Below, piece after piece: positions 7,639 through 13,730 of a stretch of 23,741 nt of DNA; position 1 is the stretch's first letter; each line of letters starts with the position of its first letter. A model generated the notes under the pieces. The model saw nothing but the letters and a program-made list of their open reading frames with translations. It did not search any database and had not been told where the DNA came from. Source of the stretch: CAIZIN01 sp964483025 (lineage in GTDB: Bacteria; Patescibacteriota; Minisyncoccia; Phycocordibacterales; CAIZIN01); contig CAYZZT010000007.1 of NCBI GenBank assembly GCA_964483025.1, forward strand, positions 1 to 23,741, written 5' to 3'. The position numbers were made by a program, and so were the translations under genes.

Positions 7639-7647
7639 ATAATACCA
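7639..7647 (-). promoter_or_regulatory. TG-extended -10 box of serS
   Basis: TGG-TATTAT on the minus strand, nine bases before ATG 7629. It predicts a leader of about three bases at most. Confidence 0.45.
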
Positions 7648-7674
7648 AAATTGTGTGTTTGTGGCTATAGCCTA

Positions 7675-7708
7675 TGTCATTCCGAATTTAGTCCGGAATC
7701 CAGTCTGT
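7675..7708. repeat. palindrome family copy 7 (reversed)
   Basis: GTCATTCCGAATTTAGTCCG then GAATCCAGTCTG, downstream of the serS promoter. Confidence 0.75.
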
Positions 7709-7749
7709 AAAAATCCGAAATCCGAAGCACGAAATCCGAAACAAATACT
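7709..7749. repeat. dispersed CCGAA/ACGAAAT repeat, copy 2
   Basis: Reads ATCCGAAGCACGAAATCCG followed by AAACAAATAC, the reverse complement of the copy at 2173-2213. Confidence 0.7.
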
Positions 7750-7782
7750 AAATTTAAAATTTTAAATAATAAACAAAATTCT

Positions 7783-7824
7783 TACTATGCAGATTAGTGA
7801 CGGCCGTCACTAATCTGCATAGTA
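7783..7824. repeat. perfect 42-bp palindrome without loop
   Basis: Every base from 7783 to 7824 pairs with its mirror position. The centre is GTGACGGCCGTCAC and the ends are TACTATGC/GCATAGTA. Such a site could bind a dimeric protein or extrude a cruciform. Confidence 0.95.
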
Positions 7825-7856
7825 TATAAAATAATATAATGAATAATGTACATATA

Positions 7857-7872
7857 ATTCACGGCCGTGAAT
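7857..7872. repeat. second CGGCCG palindrome
   Basis: Perfect 16-bp palindrome ATTCACGGCCGTGAAT with the same CGGCCG centre as the 42-bp site. GTACAT repeats flank both sides. Confidence 0.8.
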
Positions 7873-7897
7873 ATTAAGTACATATAAAAATTCAAAT

Positions 7898-7932
7898 ACA
7901 ACTATGCTACGCGACCGCGTGACATAGTTGTA
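7898..7932. repeat. third CG-rich inverted repeat
   Basis: Outer arms ACAACTATG/CATAGTTGT enclose a smaller ACGCG/CGCGT pair. It lies about 30 bases before the dprA -10 box. Confidence 0.7.
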
Positions 7933-7959
7933 TATGAGGCTTTTGTGATTTTAATTTGG

Positions 7960-7965
7960 TATAAT
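7960..7965 (+). promoter_or_regulatory. probable dprA -10 box
   Basis: Consensus TATAAT 92 bases before dprA. No good -35 is seen. The predicted leader would contain both palindrome-family copies at 7977-8052. Confidence 0.35.
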
Positions 7966-7976
7966 TTTGAAACGTA

Positions 7977-8009
7977 TGTCATCCTCGCGAATGCGGGGAT
8001 CCAAGTCCG
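7977..8009. repeat. palindrome family copy 8 (reversed)
   Basis: GTCATCCTCGCGAATGCGGG then GATCCAAGTC, in the dprA leader. Confidence 0.8.
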
Positions 8010-8014
8010 AATTT

Positions 8015-8052
8015 TCAGACTGGATTCCCGCCTTCGCGGGAATGACAGAGGA
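8015..8052. repeat. palindrome family copy 9, abutting dprA
   Basis: Common stem. It faces copy 8 five bases away, and its tail forms the dprA Shine-Dalgarno. Confidence 0.9.
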
Positions 8053-8056
8053 GAAG
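8048..8056 (+). promoter_or_regulatory. dprA ribosome binding site supplied by a repeat
   Basis: GAGGAGAAG precedes ATG 8058. Its first bases are the tail of the palindrome copy (GGAATGACAGAGG), so the repeat provides the Shine-Dalgarno sequence. Confidence 0.6.
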
Positions 8057-8057
8057 T

Positions 8058-8912
8058 ATGAAACTCGAGATTAAAAAACTTACAAAAGAAGAAATACCGG
8101 AAAGTTTAATGGAAATTCCACAGCCACCAGAGCAAATGTATTTGGTGGGAAATATGCCGAAGGAAGGCAATAGGCTTTTAGCTATTGTGGGCTCGCGAAA
8201 ATATTCAAACTATGGAAAAGAAGTTTGTGAGAAATTGATTGAAGGCCTGAAGGGACAACCTGTCACAATTCTTTCTGGGCTCGCACTTGGTATTGATTCT
8301 ATTGCACACCGCTCTGCACTTGCAAATAATATTCAAACTATCGCAATCCCCGGCTCGGGGTTAGACGAATCTGTACTCTACCCCACTTCACATGTAAATC
8401 TTGCAAAAGAAATTGTTGAGCGAGGCGGGGGCCTGCTTTCAGAATTTGATCCGTTGTTTCGTGCCACACCATATAGCTTTCCACAAAGAAACAGAATCAT
8501 GGCTGGGCTTGCCGATGCAGTGCTTATTATTGAAGCAGAGAAAAGATCTGGAACACTTATCACTTCTCGCCTTGCAACAGATTATAACAAAGATGTATTT
8601 GCAGTCCCCGGCTCTATTTTTTCTAGAACTTCAGAAGGACCACATATGCTTATTCGCCTCGGCGCCACACCTATCACCTGTGTAAATGATTTGCTTGAGG
8701 CTCTACACCTCGAGCCAGAACAGCAAGTTTTAAATTTTGATGAATGCACAGAAGATGAATTAAAAATTTTAAACTTACTTGATTCGCCAATTTCTCGCGA
8801 TGAGCTTTTTTCAAAAATTGAAATGCCCATTCAAGAATTAAATTCAATTTTAATGATGCTGGAGATTAAGGGATTCATTATAGAAACGGCGGGAATGATA
8901 AGTAGAAAATAA
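8058..8912 (+). CDS. dprA: DNA processing protein DprA (Smf)
   Basis: DprA binds incoming single-stranded DNA during transformation and loads RecA. 284 aa. The Rossmann-like core shows AIVGSRKYSNYG, LSGLALGIDSIAHRSAL, TIAIPGSGLDESVLYP, GGGLLSEFD, then FPQRNRIMAGLADAVLIIEA and SGTLITSRLA. The last 60-70 residues look like the winged-helix domain common in DprA (DELKILNLLDSPISRDEL). There is no N-terminal SAM-like domain, so it is shorter than many homologues. It starts a plus-strand run and diverges from serS. Other competence genes are not in the window. Confidence 0.95.
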   Translation: MKLEIKKLTKEEIPESLMEIPQPPEQMYLVGNMPKEGNRLLAIVGSRKYSNYGKEVCEKLIEGLKGQPVTILSGLALGIDSIAHRSALANNIQTIAIPGSGLDESVLYPTSHVNLAKEIVERGGGLLSEFDPLFRATPYSFPQRNRIMAGLADAVLIIEAEKRSGTLITSRLATDYNKDVFAVPGSIFSRTSEGPHMLIRLGATPITCVNDLLEALHLEPEQQVLNFDECTEDELKILNLLDSPISRDELFSKIEMPIQELNSILMMLEIKGFIIETAGMISRK

Positions 8913-8967
8913 TCAGTACAACATCATAAAGTTTTTCTTCCTAGGAACGACTCTTAATTTTTAATTT

Positions 8968-9021
8968 CAAATTTTCATGTCCCAGTTTATTGCATTATCT
9001 GGGATAAATAATTTCTTAATG
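8968..9021. repeat. 54-bp repeat, copy B
   Basis: Exact reverse complement of 5255-5308. It follows dprA, whereas copy A follows the ftsQ-like gene. Confidence 0.9.
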
Positions 9022-9076
9022 TTTATAAAAAGATTCAAAGAGACTTTGCCGAAGGCAAAGTCCTTCTTGCATTTCA

Positions 9077-9101
9077 CTACTCACTACAACCTACTCACTA
9101 C
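9077..9101. repeat. 25-bp ACTCACTA repeat, copy A
   Basis: Exact reverse complement of 15273-15297. Internally it is a short tandem of CTACTCACTAC motifs. Confidence 0.8.
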
Positions 9102-9117
9102 CAACTGCCCAAGACAT

Positions 9118-9145
9118 TTGACTTCCCCTGTAGGAATTATAATAT
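9118..9145 (+). promoter_or_regulatory. promoter of the 9183-9431 gene
   Basis: TTGACT (9118-9123) is followed 16 bases later by TAATAT, within an AATTATAATATAC stretch. It gives a leader of about 30 bases ending in a strong Shine-Dalgarno, AAGGAGG (9172-9178). Confidence 0.5.
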
Positions 9146-9182
9146 ACACCTGTATAGTTCAACCCCAAACCAAGGAGGAAAT

Positions 9183-9431
9183 ATGTTCAAGAAATGGCTA
9201 GGAAAGAGAGTGGTGGTAAAAACGACTGACAAACACAAAACAAATTTTGTTGGGACATTGGTTGATTGCATTGGTACAGTCGTGATGTTGGAAGACATCA
9301 CACCAGTACGAGGAACACACCCATTCAATGACCAAGCAATCAACATGGCTAGTCGTTCATTCGAAAGCCTTGAGCTTGTGGTAAACCCCGATGATGATCC
9401 AAGCGTAATTCATCCACACCCCCCAGGCTAA
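9183..9431 (+). CDS. small protein, 82 aa, possibly Sm-like fold
   Basis: Strong expression signals: AAGGAGG five bases before the ATG, a promoter upstream and a clean terminator after. The first 40 residues (RVVVKTTDKHKTNFVGTL, then VVMLEDI) alternate hydrophobic and polar residues as in a small beta-barrel. The pattern V-V...F-GTLV...V-MLED resembles the Sm1 motif of LSm/Hfq proteins. The C-terminus is acidic, then His/Pro-rich (DDDPSVIHPHPPG). I cannot assign a function; the Sm-like idea is inference from pattern only. No signal peptide or membrane segment. Confidence 0.7.
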   Translation: MFKKWLGKRVVVKTTDKHKTNFVGTLVDCIGTVVMLEDITPVRGTHPFNDQAINMASRSFESLELVVNPDDDPSVIHPHPPG

Positions 9432-9439
9432 TGAATCCC

Positions 9440-9469
9440 AAGCCGTTTGATAACACGAACGGCTTTTTT
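9440..9469 (+). terminator. Rho-independent terminator of the 9183-9431 gene
   Basis: AAGCCGTT and AACGGCTT form the stem, followed by TTTT, nine bases after the stop codon. Confidence 0.85.
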
Positions 9470-9579
9470 CTATTTAATTGAATTTGTGTCTGCGTTAGTC
9501 GGCGTATAGTCAAGAATATTTTTCTACTGAAAAATTTCCTGACCACACCTCACTCGCCTTCGCTCGCTCCGGTCTTGCG

Positions 9580-9634
9580 CTCGGAAACTCTTCCGAGCTC
9601 ACTGCGTCAGTCTGCGGGAGCAGTACCCTGCTCC
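9580..9634. repeat. two short hairpins in the 9432-9728 spacer
   Basis: CTCGGAA/TTCCGAG and GGAGCAG/CTGCTCC lie in a GC-rich stretch (CTCGCCTTCGCTCGCTCC) unlike the surrounding AT-rich DNA. A GTCTGCG-type repeat at 9487-9510 precedes them. Confidence 0.5.
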
Positions 9635-9637
9635 ATG

Positions 9638-9666
9638 TTGACAAGCCACCTTCAATCTGGCAATAT
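9638..9666 (+). promoter_or_regulatory. possible promoter of the 9729-10001 gene
   Basis: A perfect TTGACA at 9638-9643, with CAATAT 17 bases downstream as a poor -10. Confidence 0.35.
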
Positions 9667-9728
9667 CTAATTCAGAAGAGGAGCGGTTTCCTCTAGCAGT
9701 ATCAACCAAACAAGAAAGAGATAAGTGT

Positions 9729-10001
9729 ATGACCTGGCAAGCAATTAGATCTTTATTAAGCATCCCTGATCAGCATAATCTCGTACGGCTCACAGAAAGT
9801 GGTGCCTTCGGAATGAAATTGCCTTGTGGAAAAATAATCACTCTCGAAAGTATGGAAGGAAAACCCGTCTGCTTTACTGTAGACGTTGATAAAATTAGTT
9901 TCTCAACCATAAAGACGGAAGATATTCCTGAGGTGGCACAACTGGCATTCTTTTTCGCCTATAGTGCCGTCGAGGTCGAGCGGGAAAATTCGAAAAAATA
10001 A
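9729..10001 (+). CDS. hypothetical protein, 90 aa
   Basis: Unrecognised. ATG 9729 has AAAGAGA as a moderate Shine-Dalgarno, with a possible promoter upstream and a terminator immediately after. The sequence is soluble, with beta-like N-terminal text (VRLTESGAFGMKLPCGKIITL) and a helical C-terminus (EVAQLAFFFAYSAVEVERE). Like the genes at 1390, 9183 and 12660 it is a short stand-alone unit with its own terminator. No function can be given. Confidence 0.6.
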   Translation: MTWQAIRSLLSIPDQHNLVRLTESGAFGMKLPCGKIITLESMEGKPVCFTVDVDKISFSTIKTEDIPEVAQLAFFFAYSAVEVERENSKK

Positions 10002-10025
10002 CATCCAGCAATGGGTGTTTTTCTT
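10002..10025 (+). terminator. terminator of the 9729-10001 gene
   Basis: ACATCC/GGGTGT stem with a six-base loop followed by TTTTTC, directly after the stop codon. Confidence 0.6.
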
Positions 10026-10033
10026 TTGAATTT

Positions 10034-10053
10034 TACTACATTATAATGTAGTA
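10034..10053. repeat. perfect 20-bp palindrome
   Basis: TACTACATTATAATGTAGTA has no loop and perfect symmetry, flanked by TTT and GAAAA. It may be an operator for topA or a bidirectional terminator. Confidence 0.7.
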
Positions 10054-10158
10054 GAAAATGCTTTTTTTCTATTAAATAATTTTCTAAAATTTGCATTTAT
10101 ACATATATATGTGCGATACTCTCTACTAATTACCGAATTACCGCTCTTGTTGAATGCA

Positions 10159-10190
10159 CATGGATTCTCGATCAGGTCGAGAATGACAAT
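10159..10190. repeat. palindrome family copy 10
   Basis: ATTCTCGA-TCAGG-TCGAGAAT, another compensated stem, upstream of topA. Confidence 0.8.
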
Positions 10191-10199
10191 ACGGGTTTA

Positions 10200-10231
10200 T
10201 TCTTAATTCTTAATTCATAATTCTTAATTCT
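10200..10231. repeat. TTCTTAATTC tandem upstream of topA
   Basis: Imperfect 10-base tandem (TTCTTAATTC, with one TCATAATTC variant) running into ATG 10232. Nearly the same text in reverse orientation is at 23653-23684. There is no Shine-Dalgarno in it. Confidence 0.6.
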
Positions 10232-12574
10232 ATGAAGTTATTAATCGTTGAGTCGCCTGCAAAGGCAAAAACAATTTCAAAATATCTCGACGGCGCTTAT
10301 GAAGTAAAAGCGTCTGTTGGTCATATCCGAGATTTACCAAAGAGTAATAAAAAGGCAATCGACATTCCTGCTGGCTTCGTACCGCACTATGAAATATCAA
10401 AAGGTAAAGAACATGTTGTTGCTGAAATACAAGCACTTGCAAAACACGCAGATGAAATTATTCTTGCAACCGACCCCGACCGAGAAGGTGAAGCTATTGC
10501 TTGGCACCTAGCGGAGCTAATTAAAAATTCAAAATGTAAAATTAAAAATTTACAAAGGGTTACTTATCATGAAATTACAAAAGAAGCGATTGAGGAAGCG
10601 CTAGAACATCCACGAGAAATTGATATGAATTTGAAAGAAGCTCAAGAGGCTCGAAGAGTTCTCGATCGACTTTTCGGCTATGATCTTTCAGGATTGATCT
10701 GGAAAAAAGTTCGCTATGGACTTTCAGCTGGGCGGGTTCAATCCCCCGCTCTTCGAATCATTGTGGAAAGAGAGAGAGAAATCAATGCTTTCAACCCTGA
10801 AGATTATTGGGCAATTTCTGGGGAGTTCAAAACCGAAAATAAAGTAAATATTACACTTACCTGTGAAGAAGAACCTCGTGATAAAAAAGAAGTTGATAGA
10901 ATTTTAGCTGAAGCAGAAAAAAATAAATGGAATATTGTCGATATTAAAGAAACAAAAATAAAGCGATCGCCAAAACCTCCTTTCACAACTTCAACCTTAC
11001 AACAAACGGCCAGTTCACGCCTCGGCTTCACACCAAGCCGTACAATGGGTCTTGCTCAGAAACTTTATGAAGCTGGACATATTACATATATGCGTACCGA
11101 CAGTGTTACCTTAAGCGTAAAATCTGTAGAGCATATTTCAGAATATATTATAAAAAATTATGGAAAGGAAAATTTAGAAGCACGCACCTTTTCAACAAAA
11201 AGTAAAAACGCTCAAGAGGCTCACGAAGCAATACGCCCTTCACATATAGAAAAAGAAAGTGCGGGAAATAATGAAGACGAGAAAAAACTTTACAAACTTA
11301 TTTGGCAGAGAACTCTTGCTTCCCAAATGTCAGATGCGGATATTTTGCGAACAAAAATTGTTGCAAATATTCACGGGGCTACAATTCCCCCTTTTTCAGC
11401 AAATGGCTCATGCACACTTTTCCCCGGCTGGCTTATCGCCGACCCACAAGCTAAAGGTGATGATATTGAACTTCCAAAAGTAAAAATTGGTGAGGAAATT
11501 GATTTACTTTCTATAAATGCAGAAGGTAAGCAAACTCAACCGCCCCCAAGGTATAGCGAGGCTGGTCTTGTGAAAGAACTTGAAAAAAGAGGCATTGGCC
11601 GACCTTCAACATATGCAAGTACAATCAAAACAATTCTCGACAGAGAGTATGTGGAAAAAATTGGAAGTGCATTAAAGCCCACAGATACTGGAGAAGTGGT
11701 GAGCACTTTTGTGGAAAAGAATTTTGCAAAATATATTAGTGACGAATTTACCGCAGAAATGGAAGACGAGCTCGATGAAATAGCTTTAGGAAAACTTACA
11801 TATATAAAAGTTTTAAAGGATTTCTATGGTCCATTTTTGAAAGATATAAAAGAGCTAGAAAAATCTGATAAGGTGACAACGCTTGGAGATGCAGACGCTC
11901 ATTTGAAATGTCCGAAATGTGGAAAATCTATGATTATTAAATTGGGACGAGGTGGAAAATTTCTTTCCTGTGCAACATATCCAGAATGTGATGGCGCACT
12001 TATGATGGATGGTACAGAAATTAAAAAGGATGAACCAATAGGAGTAGATCCTGAAACAGGACTAAATATTTTTGTGAAAGTTGGAAAGTATGGACCGTAT
12101 GTTCAGTTAGGCGAAGGTATTCCAAAAGGCAAAAGCGACAAGAAATCAACGATCGAAGCGAATATGATTTCTGTCGTCCTCGGTACTCCGGGGATCCAAG
12201 TCCCAGATGAACAACACGGAGACGAAGAACAAGACTTGATACAAAAAAAGAAAGGCAAGAAAATCTCTAAACCAAAACTTCCTAAAGCTGTTAAGCCGAA
12301 AATGGGAAGTATTCCAAAAGGAAAAGATTTGTCTTCTGTTACAGTTGCAGATGCGATGCTGTATCTTTCTGTTCCACGAACATTAGGAACACATCCTGAG
12401 ACTGGCAAAGTTGTAAATGCAAACAATGGACGCTTCGGTCCATATGTATCACACGATGGAAATTTTCGCTCAATAAAGACACCGGATGATGTTTATACAA
12501 TTGAATTGCCACGAGCCCTAGAACTCCTCGCTCAAGAAAAAAAGAAAAGAGGGTTTCAGAAGAAGACGAAGTAG
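10232..12574 (+). CDS. topA: DNA topoisomerase I (type IA) with an in-frame palindrome insertion
   Basis: Relaxes negatively supercoiled DNA. 780 aa. The Toprim domain opens at the start (LLIVESPAKAKTISKYL) with GHIRDLPK and the metal motif TDPDREGEAIAWHLAELI. Catalytic Tyr lies in ITYMRTDSVTLS; GLSAGRVQSPALRIIVERE and GIGRPSTYASTI are family motifs. One four-Cys zinc ribbon follows (CPKCGKS...CATYPEC), then two topo C-terminal repeat-like segments (GKYGPYVQLG and NGRFGPYVSHDG). Between these, at residues about 648-657, SVVLGTPGIQV is encoded by the palindrome copy at 12173-12203, in a linker that tolerates insertion. No Shine-Dalgarno precedes the ATG. Confidence 0.96.
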   Translation: MKLLIVESPAKAKTISKYLDGAYEVKASVGHIRDLPKSNKKAIDIPAGFVPHYEISKGKEHVVAEIQALAKHADEIILATDPDREGEAIAWHLAELIKNSKCKIKNLQRVTYHEITKEAIEEALEHPREIDMNLKEAQEARRVLDRLFGYDLSGLIWKKVRYGLSAGRVQSPALRIIVEREREINAFNPEDYWAISGEFKTENKVNITLTCEEEPRDKKEVDRILAEAEKNKWNIVDIKETKIKRSPKPPFTTSTLQQTASSRLGFTPSRTMGLAQKLYEAGHITYMRTDSVTLSVKSVEHISEYIIKNYGKENLEARTFSTKSKNAQEAHEAIRPSHIEKESAGNNEDEKKLYKLIWQRTLASQMSDADILRTKIVANIHGATIPPFSANGSCTLFPGWLIADPQAKGDDIELPKVKIGEEIDLLSINAEGKQTQPPPRYSEAGLVKELEKRGIGRPSTYASTIKTILDREYVEKIGSALKPTDTGEVVSTFVEKNFAKYISDEFTAEMEDELDEIALGKLTYIKVLKDFYGPFLKDIKELEKSDKVTTLGDADAHLKCPKCGKSMIIKLGRGGKFLSCATYPECDGALMMDGTEIKKDEPIGVDPETGLNIFVKVGKYGPYVQLGEGIPKGKSDKKSTIEANMISVVLGTPGIQVPDEQHGDEEQDLIQKKKGKKISKPKLPKAVKPKMGSIPKGKDLSSVTVADAMLYLSVPRTLGTHPETGKVVNANNGRFGPYVSHDGNFRSIKTPDDVYTIELPRALELLAQEKKKRGFQKKTK
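12173..12203. repeat. palindrome family copy 11, inside topA (reversed)
   Basis: GTCGTCCTCGGTACTCCGGG then GATCCAAGT, translated as VVLGTPGIQV. Confidence 0.85.
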
Positions 12575-12606
12575 AGTCACGAGGTAAGAGTTATGAGTTA
12601 TGATTA

Positions 12607-12641
12607 AAGGCCGCAACCCATTTCTGAATTACGACCTTTTT
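12607..12641 (-). terminator. terminator of the 12660-13007 gene
   Basis: On the minus strand AAGGUCGUAA pairs with UUGCGGCCUU (two G-U pairs) and is followed by TTAAT. On the plus strand the same stem has two mismatches, so it serves the minus gene better than topA. Confidence 0.5.
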
Positions 12642-12659
12642 GATAAGCCTACCCGACTA

Positions 12660-13007
12660 TTATTTGCGAGATGAAAATTCGATTTTTTCAAGATCCCTTA
12701 CGGATGGATTGACTCTGAAGAGTTTTCCAATGTAAAGCATCTTTGGAAGTCCGTCAGGAAATTCCTTTCGAAGAACTACTTTATAGTATCCTGGTGAAAT
12801 ACCGGGAGGGGCTTTAAAGCATTCCATCTTACCAATATGGTGGGTCATAAATGACTTACCATCAACCGAAACAGCTTCGACATGAAGAATCGTCCCAACT
12901 CGGGGCAATATAGATTTTGGTCTTCCGATGGCTGAAATCCAACCAAGGATGAAACCAAGAACTGCTACTACGATGGGCACGATAATACTAATGTCAATGT
13001 TTTTCAT
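12660..13007 (-). CDS. small membrane-anchored protein, 115 aa
   Basis: Not recognised. From ATG 13007 the protein begins MKNIDISIIVPIVVAVLGF, an N-terminal membrane segment (about residues 6-25). About 90 residues follow that look like a beta-rich domain (ILPRVGTILHVEAVSVDGKS, YYKVVLRKEF). A TTG at 13034 would add nine residues. GGAG lies 14 bases before the ATG, longer than usual, and AGGA lies three bases before the TTG, so the start is uncertain. It converges with topA and has its own terminator. Possibly a secreted or surface-exposed anchored domain; this is inference. Confidence 0.65.
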   Translation of the reverse strand: MKNIDISIIVPIVVAVLGFILGWISAIGRPKSILPRVGTILHVEAVSVDGKSFMTHHIGKMECFKAPPGISPGYYKVVLRKEFPDGLPKMLYIGKLFRVNPSVRDLEKIEFSSRK

Positions 13008-13123
13008 ATTCTGTTTTAGTGCTCCAAAACACAAGAATCCTACCGAGGATTCATGTATTCTGAATTTGTTCTGTTACTGTTTAATTATATCATATCCTAG
13101 CTATCTGTCAAGTATTTGCACCC

Positions 13124-13168
13124 TACTCCGCCAAAAAAGGCTCTGCTAAGACCTTTTTTGGCGGAGTA
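13124..13168. repeat. 17-bp perfect stem-loop
   Basis: TACTCCGCCAAAAAAGG pairs perfectly with its complement across an 11-base loop. It is a T-rich terminator-like hairpin, but no gene ends next to it. Confidence 0.8.
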
Positions 13169-13177
13169 AATATGATA

Positions 13178-13208
13178 GCCTGTTTTTTGTCTGTCAACAA
13201 AAAACAGC
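13178..13208. repeat. 11-bp stem-loop next to the 17-bp one
   Basis: CTGTTTTTTGT/ACAAAAAACAG with a short loop (ctgtca), 10 bases after the preceding stem-loop. Confidence 0.75.
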
Positions 13209-13405
13209 CCACCGCCCCCACCCTAAAACAAATTTGAGCACAAATTTGTTCGGGCGAACATTTTGTAATCAAAATGTTTTAGCCTAAAAAGAAGTTTTAT
13301 TATGCTTTACGAATTCTTTTACAAAATCGTTGAGCGTAGAAGTTTTGGGGAAATTTTACAAAATTATCGAAGGTGTAAGTTTTGAATTTTGCATTTGGAG
13401 TGAAA

Positions 13406-13523
13406 GTATTACTTTACCCGAGCATCTTCAGGCACAAAGCATGGTCTTTTTGTAATCAAAAAGTTTGTGCCGAAGCCGAAACGAGAAGCCGCAGGGCGAC
13501 GAGTGGTCGGGGAAAGTAATACT
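13406..13523. repeat. nested palindrome element
   Basis: The outer arms, AGTATTACTTT and AAAGTAATACT, are about 90 bases apart. Inside, TTCAGGCACAAA faces TTTGTGCCGAA, and inside that CTTTTTG/CAAAAAG closes a TAAT loop. The TAAT-loop hairpin recurs at 13257-13280. Confidence 0.7.
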
Positions 13524-13558
13524 GAACGACCTCCGAGTAAGATTTTGCAAAATACAAA

Positions 13559-13590
13559 CATGGATTCCCGCCTTCGCAGGAATGACAGGA
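13559..13590. repeat. palindrome family copy 12
   Basis: Common stem with one mismatch (GCAGGAAT), in the gene-free interval before rel. Confidence 0.85.
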
Positions 13591-13621
13591 ATGTGTAATG
13601 ACAATGCAGAATTCTGAATCC

Positions 13622-13662
13622 AAGTCTGCGTCTGTCTGCGTTTAGTCTGCGTAAGTCTGCGA
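13622..13662. repeat. GTCTGCG short repeat array
   Basis: Four GTCTGCG units spaced 8-12 bases apart. Related text (TCTGCGTTAGTCGGCG) occurs at 9489-9504, and on the opposite strand inside dus at about 315-356. Confidence 0.6.
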
Positions 13663-13730
13663 GGAGACGCTCATGTGCATTTGCGTCTCCTACTCTTTTC
13701 ATATAAGCTACTAATATACCCAAAAAAAAT

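Larger units (their letters stand above)
7630..8057. other. divergent serS/dprA intergenic region, palindrome-rich
   Basis: No gene. It holds the serS promoter, a reversed palindrome-family copy (7675-7708), a CCGAA-type repeat (7709-7749), the perfect 42-bp palindrome (7783-7824), two further CG-rich palindromes, a TATAAT at 7960-7965 likely serving dprA, and two more palindrome-family copies (7977-8009 and 8015-8052). Confidence 0.6.
13008..13730. other. gene-free, hairpin-dense interval
   Basis: About 720 bases without a credible gene. In order: GAATCCT/AGGATTC hairpin (13034-13053), a 17-bp stem (13124-13168), an 11-bp stem (13178-13208), AACAAATTTG/CAAATTTGTT (13227-13250), AACATTTTG/CAAAATGTT (13257-13280), a nested palindrome (13406-13523), a palindrome-family copy (13559-13590), a GTCTGCG array (13622-13662) and GGAGACGC/GCGTCTCC (13662-13690). 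Confidence 0.65.
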
